Shown here: piece by piece, positions 1 to 13,348 of the stretch
Numbering within the stretch: the first letter of the stretch is position 1
Layout of the letters: every line of letters starts with the position of its first letter
From: Trema orientale
Lineage: Eukaryota; Streptophyta; Magnoliopsida; Rosales; Cannabaceae
Direction of reading: 5' to 3'
Length of the DNA stretch: 64,000 bases
Assembly: GCA_002914845.1 (NCBI GenBank)
Contig: JXTC01000004.1
Location: 617,846 to 681,845, forward strand
Program-made: the position numbers and the translations under genes
Notes under the pieces: model-generated
What the model was told of the DNA's origin: nothing
Database searches by the model: none
The model's input: only the letters and a program-made list of their open reading frames with translations

Positions 1-480
1 GAGCGTACGTGTTCTTTTGGCTACAGGGACCATAACCCTAATATGTTCTTTATATAGTCCCCTGTTGGGTATCCATCAAACCCTAACTGGGTGACTAACA
101 GGGTATCCACATTGGTATCCATACCCAGTTGGATATCCTGACCCAGCCTAATTAAATTACTTATTGGGTCTGCTTAAGAATAATATGGCCCAATACAATT
201 GTCCAAAATATATGTGGCCCACTATAGGAAATACAATTTCCTAACAGAAAAATAAGAAGCAATGAGGATAGAATGATTGAATTCATTTTTATGTGTAACT
301 TATTAGTATTTAAACAAATGAAAAGGAATTTTTTTCTCTTTTCCATTCCATTAATAAACATGCACTAAGTACAATAATTGATTGTCCAAGTTTCATGCTA
401 TGATGTATTATCAAAAGAGTCACTATTAAGTACATTAGCAGCCGAATGTTCTTATGCATCATTAAAAGAGTTACTATTAA
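1..480. other. AT-rich intergenic DNA
   Basis: No coding exon is supported here. At 61-145 the short phrase 'gggtatccac' and variants recur several times, a degenerate simple repeat. The open frames in this stretch are low-complexity and hydrophobic and look like chance frames in AT-rich DNA. Confidence 0.5.
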
Positions 481-870
481 GGTTATGTTTGGTAGATAGG
501 AAAGTGGAAGGAAAGAAAAGAAAATGATGGAAAGAAAATTAGAGAGAAAACAGAAATATAGGTGTTTGATAGGAGATAAAAGATAAGACCAGAAGTAAAA
601 GTAAATGGAAAAAAAATACATGTGGATCCCATTGATTTTTATCATCTCCAAATTTGAAAGAAAAAAGCTATACATTTATAAAGAGAAAATTACACATTTG
701 CCTTCAACTTGAAAACAAATCAATAAATTTAAGATGAGTGAATTTTATAATTTTACTATGTTGAATATTTTTATTCACAGAAAACATTTTCTCTTTCCAT
801 TTTACATATTTTCTCTCTACCCTACTTTTTCTTTTCCTCTTATTTTCTTTTCTCTCTACCAAATATAGCC
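481..870. mobile_element. Tourist-like (PIF/Harbinger) MITE, 390 bp
   Basis: The left end reads GGTTATGTTTGGTAG and the right end is its near-perfect inverse, CTACCAAATATAGCC. Both ends are flanked by the trinucleotide TAA (478-480 and 871-873). A 3-bp TAA/TTA duplication with such termini is the hallmark of PIF/Harbinger MITEs. The interior is GA-rich on the left and CT-rich on the right and holds no gene. A related termini type recurs in a laccase intron near 34.0-34.5 kb and at 45.8-46.7 kb. Confidence 0.75.
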
Positions 871-942
871 TAAATATACATAGTTGCTCCAAGTTTTAAA
901 TGTTATAGTGTACCAATAGAAGACTCACTATAAAATTCACTC

Positions 943-2196
943 CTAAGATTCAAGAGACGTTGCAAAAATAAAATATATATAGCGCGAAACCAGAAAAAGA
1001 CTAAAAGCTGCAAAACCATAGTAGTATGCTTTTGGTGCATTTGCCATTATTTGCCTGAGGAAGAAGCCCATGACAAACGCAACAATATAACGCTTTATGG
1101 AGTAAGCCCTGGAACCATTAAACAAATATATTATGATGAGTAAATAAATTAAAATGCACTTCATATATATGTGAAACAAAATAGTTGACATATGCTAAGA
1201 CACAAAGTTTGTTGTACAAGGAAATACATTTTTTTTATTAAATGCATGAACTAAAATTACTATTTGTTTCTTTTTAATTACCGGCCATAATTAATCATAT
1301 GTATAGATCATCCAATGGAAGACAAAATAAGAAATAAAGGTAACTAGTTAACATGAAAATGTTTAAGACTAATATGCGTATAAAGTGTTAGTTAATTATA
1401 TATATCTTGGAAGAAACTAGACATAGCAGTAAAATTAGTTAGTCACCACCGAATTTTAGGTAGGCGAAGCAACGAACGCTTTAACTCATGGAAAATCTTG
1501 AAAGCCTCTAAGAGGGTGGCAGGTCCAGCTTTAGCTATACCAAACTTTGCTAACATAAAATTCATGAAACGAACCAACATCATCCAAAGCCTATTTTTGA
1601 GAATCTCAGCAGAGAGCGGATCATTTGAACAAACAAAAATTTTGAAGAAGTAAAACAGTGCGAAAGTCCATTCCGCAACCGCCATTATCACCAATATCGG
1701 AATCAACTTCCCAAACGAGTAAACCATTATTGAAAAAAGTCTGCTCAAAAAGCCCAAAAATATTCAAGTGAATAATTTTAATTATAATTGTAATTAATAA
1801 TATCTTTCTCAATGACCAAACGGGGAGCCTAATTCTTGTTGCTTATAAATGCATATGGTTCCCATTCATTCTAAGGTTCCCACAGAAAATTAAAAAAAAA
1901 TCACGAGAGAATGATGCCTATGAAAGGGTAAACATATCAAAATCACTTTTAAATTACTTTTAAAATTTTCATAACAAAACATCGAATATATATATATATA
2001 TATCTATACTTATATGTGTTTATGCGTAACATATTATTCCTTCGTAACCTAATTAAGCATCAAAATCCGTGACATATGAATGTTATTACTGGGTTTGAGA
2101 TATAGAGAACTTACCAGATGAATTTCTTCTAGGATTCCCACCGCGGATAAATTGAATGAGAAGTACCTCCAAAGACTCAAAAGACAATGCAAGCAT
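943..2196 (-). pseudogene. Small membrane-protein gene, copy 1 (frameshifted)
   Basis: Three exons can be aligned to a second copy at 17737-19371: exon 1 2196-2115 (from ATG), exon 2 1740-1450, exon 3 1108-943. Exon 2 encodes two hydrophobic segments and a basic tail ending near HELKRSLLRLPKIR. Exon 3 continues with AYSIKR and another membrane segment containing GFFLRQIMANAP. The exon 2/exon 3 junction is in phase in both copies (CG|G here, TG|G there), which argues for a real ancestral gene. At the exon 1/exon 2 junction this copy is one base out of frame relative to the other and would stop at TAA after four more codons. I read this as a pseudogene unless exon 1 is wrong. The family is not recognised and no function is proposed. 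Confidence 0.5.
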
Positions 2197-3254
2197 ATTT
2201 TATTCTAAGTATTCACGTAATATAGCACTTTCATACTTATAATAATTTATTGTCCCGGAAAATAGAAAAGTATATATAGCTATTCGCTAGAAAATCAGGA
2301 ATCTATACAAATTAAGAAATTTCCATAAATAAAAGCATCGAATGAGTAACAAGGAATTATACTGAAAGAATCAAAAAAATCCCATTCTCAAATTATGCCT
2401 ATATATTTATTACAAATAAAGGTCATGAATGATGAAACTACTTAAAATATATAGAAAATACTTTTTAAGGAATATATCCAAAAAAAAAAAAACATTGAAA
2501 TTCCAAACCTAGAAGCGTTAATTGCACATTTGGTCCCCGAACTATCTTTGTTGAGTTAATTAGGTTATTTTACAATAATTCAGATTAAATATGTCAAAAT
2601 TTAGAACAGTTCTTTCAAATTCAAAGCTTTATTTTCTTGGTTATGTTTCAATTATACAATTAAGTTTAGCACTTAAAATCCTTTAACTCGTTTTTTTTTT
2701 TTTTTTCATGTGGCAGTCTATAAAACCAGAGCTTACGATATCATAGTACAACCCAATTTAAGAATCTTCCATTATTGATGTCAACTTTTTCAATCTTCTG
2801 TCTTGGGCAATTTTAATTTTTTAAACATTAGCCAAAATATACGTATATCACTTAATAAGTTGGCGATACGCACAAGATTCAAGACTTAAAAAGTCAGAAT
2901 TGGATGTAAGCTTTTGAATCCTTGAGCCGTGAAGGTCCCTGAGTTTTCAAACACTATCTTAAGCCTGTTGGTTGCCTCAAGTCCAAGCTTCTGAAATACC
3001 TTTTAAACACTCTCCTCTCCAATAATAGCGAAAAGACGATTACACTTGTCTCATAAGACCAAGCAAAAATTAGTAATTGCTAGATTAACAAAGCTACTAG
3101 ATATACAAGAGTATGATTGAACTAATAGTCAAATACAAACTGTTCCTTATGCAAGTGCATAAATCATCTATGATCTATCTCTCAAGCTTACATGAAAGGA
3201 TAAATGTGGAAACCATGATGCATAAGAAATGCAACATGAAGTTAGACATAGCAA
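2197..3254. other. Intergenic DNA
   Basis: This separates two minus-strand pseudogenes. It is AT-rich with a poly-T run near 2692-2706. No exon, RNA gene or clean repeat boundary was found. Confidence 0.5.
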
Positions 3255-4227
3255 CTAGTCTGTTGGTTTCCTCTTCCTTCCAAGAACAGCGGCTCTCTGG
3301 AATCTAGGGCCGCCAATCCGCCATTTCTTGAAGGCTGTCATGGAGGATCAAGCTGCCTCATACACTAAGGTACAGAGAAACAATAGGTAAATGCGGATCC
3401 ACGAGTTTGGTAAATGAAAATATATAATATGCTAAAATGTAAGGTTGAATCTCACAGTTAGTTTCTTCTTTTGTTAGGAGCTTCAAGAATTTGGAAGCAG
3501 CCGCAAATGCAGCTGTGTGTGCCTTTGCCAGGAATTCCTGATATCTGTTCTTAAATGCAGATAAGAGGAAGAATCCCATATTTCTATCACCAACCCTGTT
3601 CATTGAAATGAAATAAACAATAAAGAGGCTAGTTACAGATACAATCAATCCGGCCAAATATAATTTGATGGATTGCTGCAATGAGGTAAATTACAATTCA
3701 TACAGCCAAGTAAACAAATTCACTTTTCTATTTACACCAAGAGAATAAAAAGTCGCAAATACATATTTTCTAGTTGCTAATATAACCAAGCCGTGAAATA
3801 TTCACTGATGTGTTACCAAATCCATTTAACGCCCCAGAAAACGCGTATGCAATGTTAACATGACTAGCATGACAACCACCCAAAATCATATTGTATCCAA
3901 ATGATATCGATCTCCACCCAATCATTTTGCACGCAAAAGACATAATATCAAAAACAGAAAATTTCTCCTTAAAAAATCATCGTATTTTATATAGGTCATT
4001 TCAGGCCCTTGTTAATGCTCTCAGCATAAAGACTCGTAAAACATTTTATTGGACCAGACTTTGTATCCACATAAGGTAATGGACGATGATGAATTGGTAA
4101 TATCATCATATTGTTTCGGGCAGCATCACAAATGGATTTGTACAATGGCAGATTATATAACAACACTAATTCCACATTTACATTTGACAAAGCCGGCATA
4201 CTATATTTTTCATACATGTAAAAAGTA

Positions 4228-4766
4228 GGGCTAGCAATTTATGACTCGATACGACAACACGATCCGAAATTCGTATGGAGTTAGCGGGTTTTGGTTTGCC
4301 TTAAACGGATAGGTTCGGGTCAAAATCGGATTGAACTCATGAACCCGTTTATTAAACAGGTCAGATTCGAGTTGACCCACCAACCCGAAACTGACCCGTA
4401 ATGACCTGTTTATGACCCGTGTAATACCTATTTGAAAATATTAGTGTATTTTTAAGACTTTATTATACACAAATATTAAGATTTTATATGGTTTCAATTT
4501 ATTTTTTGTAAATATTAGTGTCTTAAGGTCATAAAACATATATGAATTTATGTTAAATATGTGAAAAAATATATATATTTTAGCAAATTTGAAATATCGG
4601 GTTAGCGAGTCGTATCAGGTCAACCCGTTTATAAATATGTCGGGTTCATGCTAGAATTTCTAACACGATTATTAAACGGGTCGAGTTCGGGTTGAGGTAT
4701 ATGATGTTATATATAAACATTGACACGACAAGAACACCACCCGCTGACATGAATTGCCACCTCTAG
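4228..4766. mobile_element. Probable MITE in a PSF3 intron
   Basis: The left end (GGGCTAGCAATTTATGACTC) and the inverse of the right end (GAGGTGGCAATTCATGTC) are related inverted termini. Inside, paired motifs such as ACCCGTTTA and its inverse recur on both sides, giving a strongly foldable element. I could not fix a clean target duplication, so the superfamily is open. It lies wholly in the intron between PSF3 exons 4986 and 3595. Confidence 0.5.
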
Positions 4767-5117
4767 TTTAAAGCAGCGAAATCAATAATAATAGGACAGC
4801 TTCGTCTATAATGGGCTCTTGACCTGCATTATTTCTCAACCCCAACAATCCTCATTGAAATGCAAGTAATACATACCTCTAAGAACATAATTGACGTGCT
4901 TTTGTACCAGTTAATAGGTTATACATGAACTAACTTAAGTTAATATGTTACACATAATAAAAGAATGGATGGAGAAGAGACTCACAGTGGTGCTATTTTG
5001 CATCCAAATTCGTAGAAGTATGGACATTGAGATCTCATATCCACACGAGCAGCATCAGCCCCAAGTTCCAGCCTAGTTCTGGTATCAAAAAGGGAGTTTT
5101 AAACATCTTAATAAGAG

Positions 5118-6591
5118 TGTTGCGGATTTTATAATTGCTACGCAAGTGCACGTGCCGAACAAGTAATATAGTAGTGAGTTGAGTATCGTCTCTACAGGGA
5201 TTGATTACCAAAATTATTTGGAAAAACTAAATGTCAAACAAGCTAATTTAAGGAATGAGGAATAAAGATTTGCAATAAAATAGTAAAAATAAAATGATGC
5301 AAAAGAATTGTGAATATTATGCAGAAAATAGCATAATCTAATCAAGTGATTGTAAATCAGTGGTGAGATTAAGCTGGGATTATTGAATCCTCCTCGGTTG
5401 TAAATCTGGGACTAATTGCTGCAGCAACGCTTATGGCAAAATCACTCCAGTAACCGAAAATTCAATTTGCACATAATAATCTTCCGAATTTATTATGTTT
5501 AAAGTTCTTCAAACCAGATTTAACATATTCCTATGCTTACCAAGTTCTCAAAACATCATTTATAGCATCAATTTTCAATGGGTTATATATGGCAACAATA
5601 TATTCCTATATCGTTACTAATTCAAAGATCTACTAAAGAGATACTTGAAACATGTATCATTCAAGCTAGATCCAACTAAGATTAACCTTTCCAGAATTAA
5701 TCCTAATTTATTTATCCTAAATATTGATGGTCAAGTAATAAAAGGAAATAATAATAAAGCTTACTTGAATGAACAAGAGGAAACTACCATAAATATTTAA
5801 AGCAATATTTAATCTATCATTATACCTTAGATTCATCAATATCCCAACTAAAGAAACTTAGCTCATGGTCTGGAATTTAAAAATCAACAACCCAAAATAT
5901 ATATTCCATTGATTACCGAAAATTCAAGAAAAGAAAAAGAAATTAAATACAAGAGAGATTGAAAGAAGTAAAGGAAAGGTCTAGCTGGAATAGTGACGAT
6001 TTTGAGCTCCCTGGTGCTAGTACTCCCTCTTTTTCGTCCTTTCTTCCCTGTACTGTTCTCTCTTTCTTTCTTTTCTTTTCCGTATTCCTTTCTTAGCTCA
6101 GCCGTCAAGCTCTCCTCCCTTCTTACAGTACACTTTTCCTTTTATATTAGGGTATGTGAGGTACCCTAATACACGTTTCAACCAATTGAAGGAGTGAGGA
6201 CCACTTTTGTTTCAGCTCCCCTTAGCTGGTATTTAATATTAGCTGTCAGTACCTGCTGTGCATAAAAGGTGCCAGCTGGAAAAAGAATCTGCTGTTTAAT
6301 ATTACTCCGGCACGCTGCTGCAGCAAAGTTGCTTCCAATTTTTACTTAAGTTCAGCTTCTCTTCCAAAATGCTACCAATTAAATGCCGCAACTTAAGTCC
6401 AGAATTCAACAACTCTACTAAAAATTAAAAGAAATAAAATAGATATTGACTAAATTAGATTTTAAACATTAGAGACACCAAAGACTAAAATAAAGTAAAG
6501 AAAGACACCTAAACTAGACAATTTATTCCTTTAAATTAACTATCCTACGACTAAAAACACACAAGATAACTCTATTTTCATTGAGTTATCA
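5118..6591 (-). mobile_element. Solo LTR, family shared with 58611-60262
   Basis: Read on the minus strand it begins TGATAACTCAATG and ends AAATCCGCAACA, so it has the TG...CA termini of an LTR. It is bounded by a perfect 5-bp duplication, AAGAG, at 5113-5117 and 6592-6596. No internal gag-pol, primer site or second LTR is present, so this is a solo LTR of 1,474 bp. A TATAAAAGG box on the minus strand near 6135 supports this orientation. The end nearest PSF3 exon 4 stops only 39 bp from the acceptor (5080-5079), so it may have disturbed the branch site. The termini resemble Tat/Ogre-type Ty3/gypsy LTRs; that assignment is from memory. Confidence 0.85.
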
Positions 6592-7290
6592 AAGAGCAAT
6601 CACCTTTTCTCAACTTTGAACTTTCTAGAGAAAACTCTATTATTTTAGTCCTCATCTAGATATATTCACTGATGTGACCATCATGAAATAACACATAAGA
6701 TGTCTCTAGTGATCACCAGATTTTACAAAGTGAAATAGGTTGGTTTTAAGTGAAACAGGGCAGAGAATATATAGCAAAAGGGTTTTAAAAACAGAAAGCC
6801 AATCCAACCGAACTAGTACCAGTTATGGGAGCAACAATGCATGCTAGAACTAAGGAAAATAAAGATACGAAAAAAAGAAAAGCTAATTTCCTCTAACTCA
6901 GCCATGGAAAGTCCTATATCTTATAATTTGGAACCTTACTTTTGATTAAAACATGTGGGAAGCTTCATTGTCGCTACTTGTCTGAGATGCAATTCATGGC
7001 AAGCCAGAAAGGCAGCTCCACCTTGGAACCTGGTTTAAAATATCACAAAAACATTCATTCGGCACCAAAAGGATATAACCACTCTAGTGCTCTACTCACA
7101 CAGTCCGTTTCAGCACTGGGATCGATTCCAACCCCATTTACTGCCTTTTGGAACACAATCGAGACAATCTGTAAGCAAAACGTATAACCCCATTTTAGAA
7201 TTATCAAAATTAGAAATGTTAACATATGGAATTAAGATGCTTTACATCCTCTTCTGCAATAATATCATCAATAGCATAGTAATCCGCCAT

Positions 7291-9480
7291 TGGAGTGAGA
7301 AACACCACTAATTGCCTTTTTGCTGCTCAGAGCTCTAAACCCCAAAATACCCAATTGAAAATACAAGATGGGAAAGCGATGGCCGATGAATCTTGGCTCT
7401 GTAGATCGAGAATTAGATGCAAGCCAAAACCTAATTGACCGAAGAGTAGTACAACAAAAGAAAGAAAGCGAAATAAATGTTGTACGAAATTTAGACCAGA
7501 TCGAAACAATAACGAAATTATAAAGAGAAGACGGAGAGTAATGTATTTGATATCAGGAAAATAATAGTTTGCGAGTCTGTGAATGTAAGTTCCAAGTATC
7601 TGCCATATTGTAGAAAAAATAAAATGAAAATTAGTTCACCTTCTTTCTTCTTTCTTCTTTCTTCTTTCTTCTTTTTCTAATTTTTCTTTCAAATATTTTG
7701 GTGCATGGAAAGTTCTAATTAGTTTATGACTTTGATAGTTCACGAGACTTGCTTATGTGATTAGAATTGGAACAAAACATAGAAACAAGTCCTGCAAACA
7801 GGTATAGATACAACCTTTTAAGACCAAATCCACCTTAGCTTTTTTGTAGCTAATGCGGTTTTCTTATTGTGGATTTCTACAAGCAAGCATGTTAACGTAA
7901 TTAATATCTATTATCATATTGTATCATTTCCTTAACAAAATAAAGTCATGAGCATAAAGGTGAATTAGATTATTTCAATGGTTTTCTATAACGATCACAA
8001 CAAATATCACCTTCCATTTACTTTTTAATTCAATTCGGATTATGATGCTGAAGTACTAAACAGATAGTAAGATCACCTCTAAACAACAGTATTATTACAC
8101 CTCTAATTCTATTCATCATATATTATTCCCTCATATCATATCATAATTAATTAAACTAATTTCATCAACAAACAATAACAAAAACCCAACGAAGTCAAAA
8201 AGTCATTCAACTTTTGGATCAAAATTAAGCATAAGAACACACATAATGTAAAAACACTACCAAAACTATCTAATGTAATTGATATCTATTATAATGCTAA
8301 TGTAATTGATATCTATTATAATGGACCTAAAATCGTTGGAGCCGCGCTCAATCTGCCTAGTAAACAGAAACCCATAACATGAAAAGCTCTCCCATCATCT
8401 GTCTCTGTCTCTCTTACCTCTTCGTCAGCCCACTGATCAGCAAATGCAAGTTCCATCTCCTCTCCTCAAGTCTCACCAAATTCCACTCAGTTTTCTTCTC
8501 AAATTCTCTGTCTTTCACCTAGACATTTCGTCGAACACTTCGTGGGCATTTATCAATGTTCAACACTGCCCATATCGAAAACCAGATGTTTCCGTTCCCT
8601 TCTAACAACACACTAATGGAGATAGATATAAGATGGAAACCATTTACAAGTCTCATTCCAACTTTATCTCTTTTACAAATCAATAGTAATTACAAGACAA
8701 GTAGCTATATCCCCATTTTTGAGCAACATGGGCATTACTTAGCTATATGAATGCCAATAGGTAAGCAAAATCCATGACAATTACAACCCCCCCCCAAAAA
8801 AAAAAATCCCAAATCAAAACCTTATTTCCAAATGCAAATATACATTCCCAAATCAAAAACCAAATAAAATAAGCTAAAAAAACCGTACCCAAAATCTGAG
8901 AGCGAGGAGGAGACGAGAGAGAGCTGCGAGGGAGGTGCAGGGGCGGCCGGAAATGGCGCTGGTCATCACCCCGGATGGTGGAATTTTAGTTCCGGGTGGG
9001 TGGAATTTTAGTTATAAGGTCATCAACAACCAACAACCAGAAACTCTATTTTGCATTCTAAAATACAATAATTTTACTCCATATTTTTTTTCCATCTCTA
9101 ATCCATTTCTCCAAATACTACAACACAAAAAATACTCTATCTCAAAAAAAATATTTTCTACAACAAAAAAAAAATATTCTATTTAATTTTTACTCAAATC
9201 TCTTTTTTAGCCATTAACTTTCTATAAATATTTTATTTAATCAATTATTGGACTAATATATTTATATAAATCATATTAATTTAACGATATATTAATAAAT
9301 TATATTAATTACATAAATAATATAGCATAAATTACGAAATTATAAATTACATTTAATTATGAATGAATATTTTATTCATTATACATGAACACATTGTAAA
9401 TAAAATCTACACATATTATATATAAGATATACATCGAAGTTCCAGATACACAATTTTAGAAAATATGCACTTATGTCGTA
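7291..9480. other. Intergenic DNA with two possible minus-strand exons
   Basis: A TTCTTTC heptamer repeat lies at about 7641-7676 and poly-C/poly-A runs at about 8788-8807. Two minus-strand segments look exon-like. From about 8965 to 8889 an ATG opens MTSAISGRPCTSLAALSR, rich in Ser, Arg and Ala like an organelle presequence, followed by GTACGG. Near 8457-8417 the frame MELAFADQWADEE ends at GTAAGA. I cannot join them or name a family, so they are only candidates. Confidence 0.3.
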
Positions 9481-9489
9481 TATATCTTG

Positions 9490-10393
9490 ACGTTTCCCAA
9501 AACCCAATCTTAGGTATAAACCAAACTAGCGATCATTTCTGGTCTAGAATTGAGAATTAATATAATAGCAACCTACCGGAGGCTGTCACTGAAACTCGAG
9601 ATAAAAGATCTTTACAAAGTCGATGGCAAACTATTAAAATAGCTGTGTCAAAATTAAGGGGATGCGTAAGACAAATTGAGAATCTCAATCCAAGTGGAGC
9701 GTCTGAACAAGATATTGTGAGTATTTTTTATTTTAATTTATGTGAATAATTATCTTTCTACTGAGGTTTATTTAGCAAAATAATTTATTTTTCTTCTTTG
9801 TGTAGTTAAATCGAGTAAAAGTATTACTAGCACAAGATACAAATTTTAAGAAAGGATTCAAATTTGATCACGTCTGGTCTATCTTTAAGGTTACGGAAAA
9901 ATTTTCTGATAATGTCAACAATCCAATACCAGTCTTTCCAAGCCAAACTGGTAATTTTGCATCTTCACAATCCGAGTCGTCCCCCATAGAGTCTCCTACA
10001 TCGGCATATCCTGGTTTTTCTACACTTGATCTTAATACAACGGACGAAGAAATTGGCAGTAATTCATTTCAACGACCCATTAGAGTGAAGAAAGCCAAAG
10101 GTAAAAAGAAAAATGATGCAGATTTGTCACAATTTATTAATAATATGCATCGAGATAATCAGGAATTCTTTGAAGTTCTAAAAAAAGGCAACTCTGATAG
10201 GCAACAAAATTATAAACTTCAAATCTTACGTGCTCAAAACGAGTCTAAAAAATTAGCAGTTACTAAATATCGTGAAGACAGTAAAATATTATTTACTGAT
10301 TTAGACTCTATAAAAGATCCCAATTTACTAGAGTTTATGCGAAATGAGCAGTCAAGAATCATGAGGAAAAAAGCTCAACAACAAGGAGAATGA
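9490..10393 (+). pseudogene. NAM-associated / PIF-ORF1-like protein relic
   Basis: The readable frame runs from NPILGINQTSDHFWSRIEN through a region with RSLQSRWQTIKIAVSKLRG, across a GT-AG intron (9718 to about 9805), to FKFDHVWSIFK and a C-terminal block with FMRNEQSRIMRKKAQQQGE. This layout (Myb/SANT-like N-terminus, basic linker, NAM-associated C-terminus) is typical of plant proteins annotated as NAM-associated or glutathione S-transferase T3-like, many of them PIF/Harbinger ORF1 relatives. An in-frame TAA at about 9558 follows SRIEN where the family has Tyr, and no start codon is visible upstream, so the copy is broken. The surrounding 9.0-11.1 kb may be the remnant of a PIF-type transposon, since its edges carry loosely inverted ATTTTGC-containing segments. 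Confidence 0.6.
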
Positions 10394-13348
10394 TCTTAAA
10401 ATACCTCTAATTTTTTTGGACAATTTTTCACTAATCTTGGAGGTTCCGGAGATGATCTCCCGCCATACTAAATTATATGTTTAGGTTATGATGTATTTCC
10501 TGTATTGTATTAGCCATATTTTTTTTCTTCTTCTTTTTTACATATGTTGTTTTTTTTTTCATTTTAAGTTTATGTATTTGTAACTTCGTGTTCTCTGCAT
10601 TTTTGCTTTTATCTACTATATTATAATGAAAGTTGTGTTTTGTTAAATTTAATTGAGTGTTTGATTATTTTATTAATTTTTATGCATTATATATACAATT
10701 TTATTTATTTATAAATATGTAACATTTTTTATTATCAAATTGAAACTATTAAATTAATTAATTTTTATTTAAATTAACTTAAACAATTAATATAAAATCA
10801 TTTACAATAATTAACACCTTTTAAATGTAAAATAGTTCTAAAAATATTGTGAGAATTACACATTTAAAAGGGGTATTTTTGGAAGTTTAACAAAAAAAGA
10901 AAAAAGAAAAAAAAAAAAAAAAAGAAGTCATCAATGCCATTTGCACAGTGCCACGCTATATTTAGCACGGCACTGTAGCTGCGCGGCAAATTGTCGCAGC
11001 CTTTGCCGTTCGGTTGGAGGGGTTCATCTACTCCAAATCTGGCAATTATTCTATTTTGCCAACCAGTTGGAGTTACTCTAAGAAGAGAGTTAAAAGAGGC
11101 CTTTCATAACTGAAAGTTTTTAAGTACTTTCTAGTTAATTAATAGCCCTTGCTGATTTTAGATTTAGATTATCAAAACCCATTTTAGATTTCTTTTCATT
11201 ACCAATTATGGAAATTTAGAGGGTAATTAAGGTCTTCATGTTGGGGAGATTATCTAGGCTGAAGTGGTGGATTTGATTTCTGAATGTTCTAGTGGAGATA
11301 AGCTTCGTTCAACCACATTGAGAAAGATTGAGGCTGAGAAAGCCAGAGAAAATATGACTACAGATTCTATTAGCTCATGTATTTTAGGCCAAATATCATT
11401 ATGGCTCTTGAATTTTAAAATGGCTTATCAGGGTGGGAGAGATCCCTATCCTAGACCCACGTTATTATAACATCTTATTTTGACGACCAAATTTTTATGC
11501 ATTTCTATCTTAGCACTTATTTATCAAAGTGTCTCGTTGCTATCTCTACAATCACTTTACCGATAAAATCAAGCCAAAAAAAGCATGCATCCCTCATATG
11601 AGCTGTTTAACAAAGATATTTTTCAAGTACTTTGCAAGACAAAAATGAGATTTACTCAAAAATAAATAAATAATATTATTTTGGTATAAAAATTACTATT
11701 CTCTTGTAGTCATGATTTAGTTTCGAAACAATTTTGAAAATTTTTTAGACAGTCATTATACTAGGTGTGTGTTATATTGGGTTCAAATACCTCAATTTAT
11801 TGAATATAATCTTTTTTAAAAAAAATGATTGAAATATTTAAAAAAAGGATATTTTAATTATATTTGAACTTAGTGCAACACTCATCTAGTACGAGGAGTT
11901 TATAAAAGATAAAAAAAAAATGAAACTAAATCATGACCACATAGCTAGGATCACTAATTTTTGTACAAATTTTAAATAAAATAAAAAGTTTATTCCTAAT
12001 GTTTGTCTTACAAACTAGTTAAGATATCTTTGTTAGAAGCATCATGTTAGTATATATGCTTTTTTTGTTTGTTTTTTTACAGTTACTGCAAATATGAAAA
12101 TGAGAAATATTGATGGGTCAGGGTGCTAAAATATGGATTTTTTAAGTTTGATGGTCAAACTAGAATTTTATAATAATTAGAGGGTTAAGATAGGAACTTT
12201 TTGGGTCCATTTATAATGATAGAGTGACAAAAGGGCCAAACTAGGAAACTTTTATAAATCAAGTGTCTTAAATAGACTGTTTTATAAGTCAGGAGTTAAA
12301 ATGTTAAAAATAGAAGACTTCATCTTCTTCCTCCCTATTGAGTTTCTCTCTTGATTTCTTCTGTCTCCCACTCTAATAGGATTTACTAATTATTATAGCC
12401 TCTCTCATATACGTATATATGTATATATAATTCCATTTTGTATGAATAAGTATTTGTTCCCATAAATTTATGACAATTACTTCCTACCAAAATCTTGATC
12501 TAAGTATGTGTCACCTATTTTTTAATTTTCCTTTAATTTCTTATATAGTTTACTTTTAATTTTGAACTTTTGAGATCCAAATTTAGAAGAATTTATATCG
12601 TCGTCAAAGAACTCGTATCAATCAAAAGAGCTGACTCAAATAATAAAGAGTGGTTTGAAAGAGCAAAAGAAGTCCCCGTGGTGGAGCTCTAATCATGGTC
12701 TTTATGAATTTTCGTACATATCACCTATATATGATGTACAACAATTTTCTAGGCATCAACTAAATATATTAACTTGATCAATTTCTTACTATCATGGTTT
12801 ATTTGTAACATGATCTTTTTATCGAAATAATAGTATTTTATTTAAAAAGAAAAATCACATAATGTGAAATTGATTATAATGAATCTCTTTTCACATAATG
12901 TTCATACCTCTTTCTTTTTTTCTTTTTTTCTTTTTTTTATTCATCATCTCCTTCGTCGATATTCAAGTATCAGATTCATACTTAGCAACTGGATACACAA
13001 ACTTCTACAAGTAAAAAGGAAAACACAAGCTTGAAAAATTCTTTCCCTCAAACTTGCCAAAATTTCCTTAGAGAAAGAAAGAAAAAAAGGTACAGTATTA
13101 CTAATTTGATTATGATAACTGATGTGACCAGAGAAAATAATTAATGTAATTGTGATATTTGGTTTTTCTTTTTTTCCCAATCAATTGTAACATTTTTTTG
13201 AAAACTGTAATATTGGTTTTAACTTTTAAGGATTGGTTCAAACTGAGAAAAGAAAACTAAAATGACGTATTAACGAAACGCCTAAATAAACGCTGTCGTT
13301 TCCGGTTCCACGTAACTGAAATATGCATTCCACCGCCTTTCGAATTAA
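10394..13348. other. AT-rich intergenic DNA
   Basis: No convincing gene. A short hairpin lies at 10946-10976, where AGTGCC and GGCACT flank a TATATTTAGC core. A frame at about 11240-11400 reads SECSSGDKLRSTTLRKIEAEKARE and looks more protein-like than its surroundings, but it has no recognisable family and ends in low-quality sequence. Poly-T and poly-A tracts are frequent. Confidence 0.4.

Larger units (their letters stand above)
3255..7290 (-). pseudogene. PSF3: GINS complex subunit PSF3, decayed copy with introns
   Basis: PSF3 is one of four subunits of GINS, which with Cdc45 and MCM2-7 forms the replicative helicase. Five exons match the plant protein: 7290-7246 (MADYYAIDDIIAEED), 7168-7102 (VFQKAVNGVGIDPSAETD), 7029-6940 (SKVELPFWLA, then FNQK), 5078-4986 (RLELGADAARVDMRSQCPYF) and 3595-3456 (FKNRYQEFLAKAHTAAF), with the C-terminal exon 3364-3255 (FKKWRIGGPRFQRA, ending RKRKPTD). 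All other splice phases join cleanly. The gene is broken in at least two places. One C is missing at about 6998, so LA-HELHLRQ is out of frame. An in-frame TGA at 3350-3348 replaces the residue between YEAA and SSM. The end of exon 2 also lacks a few expected residues and has a weak donor. Because introns are kept, this is a decayed DNA duplicate and not a retrocopy. PSF3 is essential, so an intact gene should exist elsewhere. Confidence 0.85.

Noticed and set aside
3358-3681. 107-residue frame as an independent membrane protein
   Set aside because: The core is PSF3 exon 3595-3456; the hydrophobic ends are flanking intron sequence read through the splice sites.
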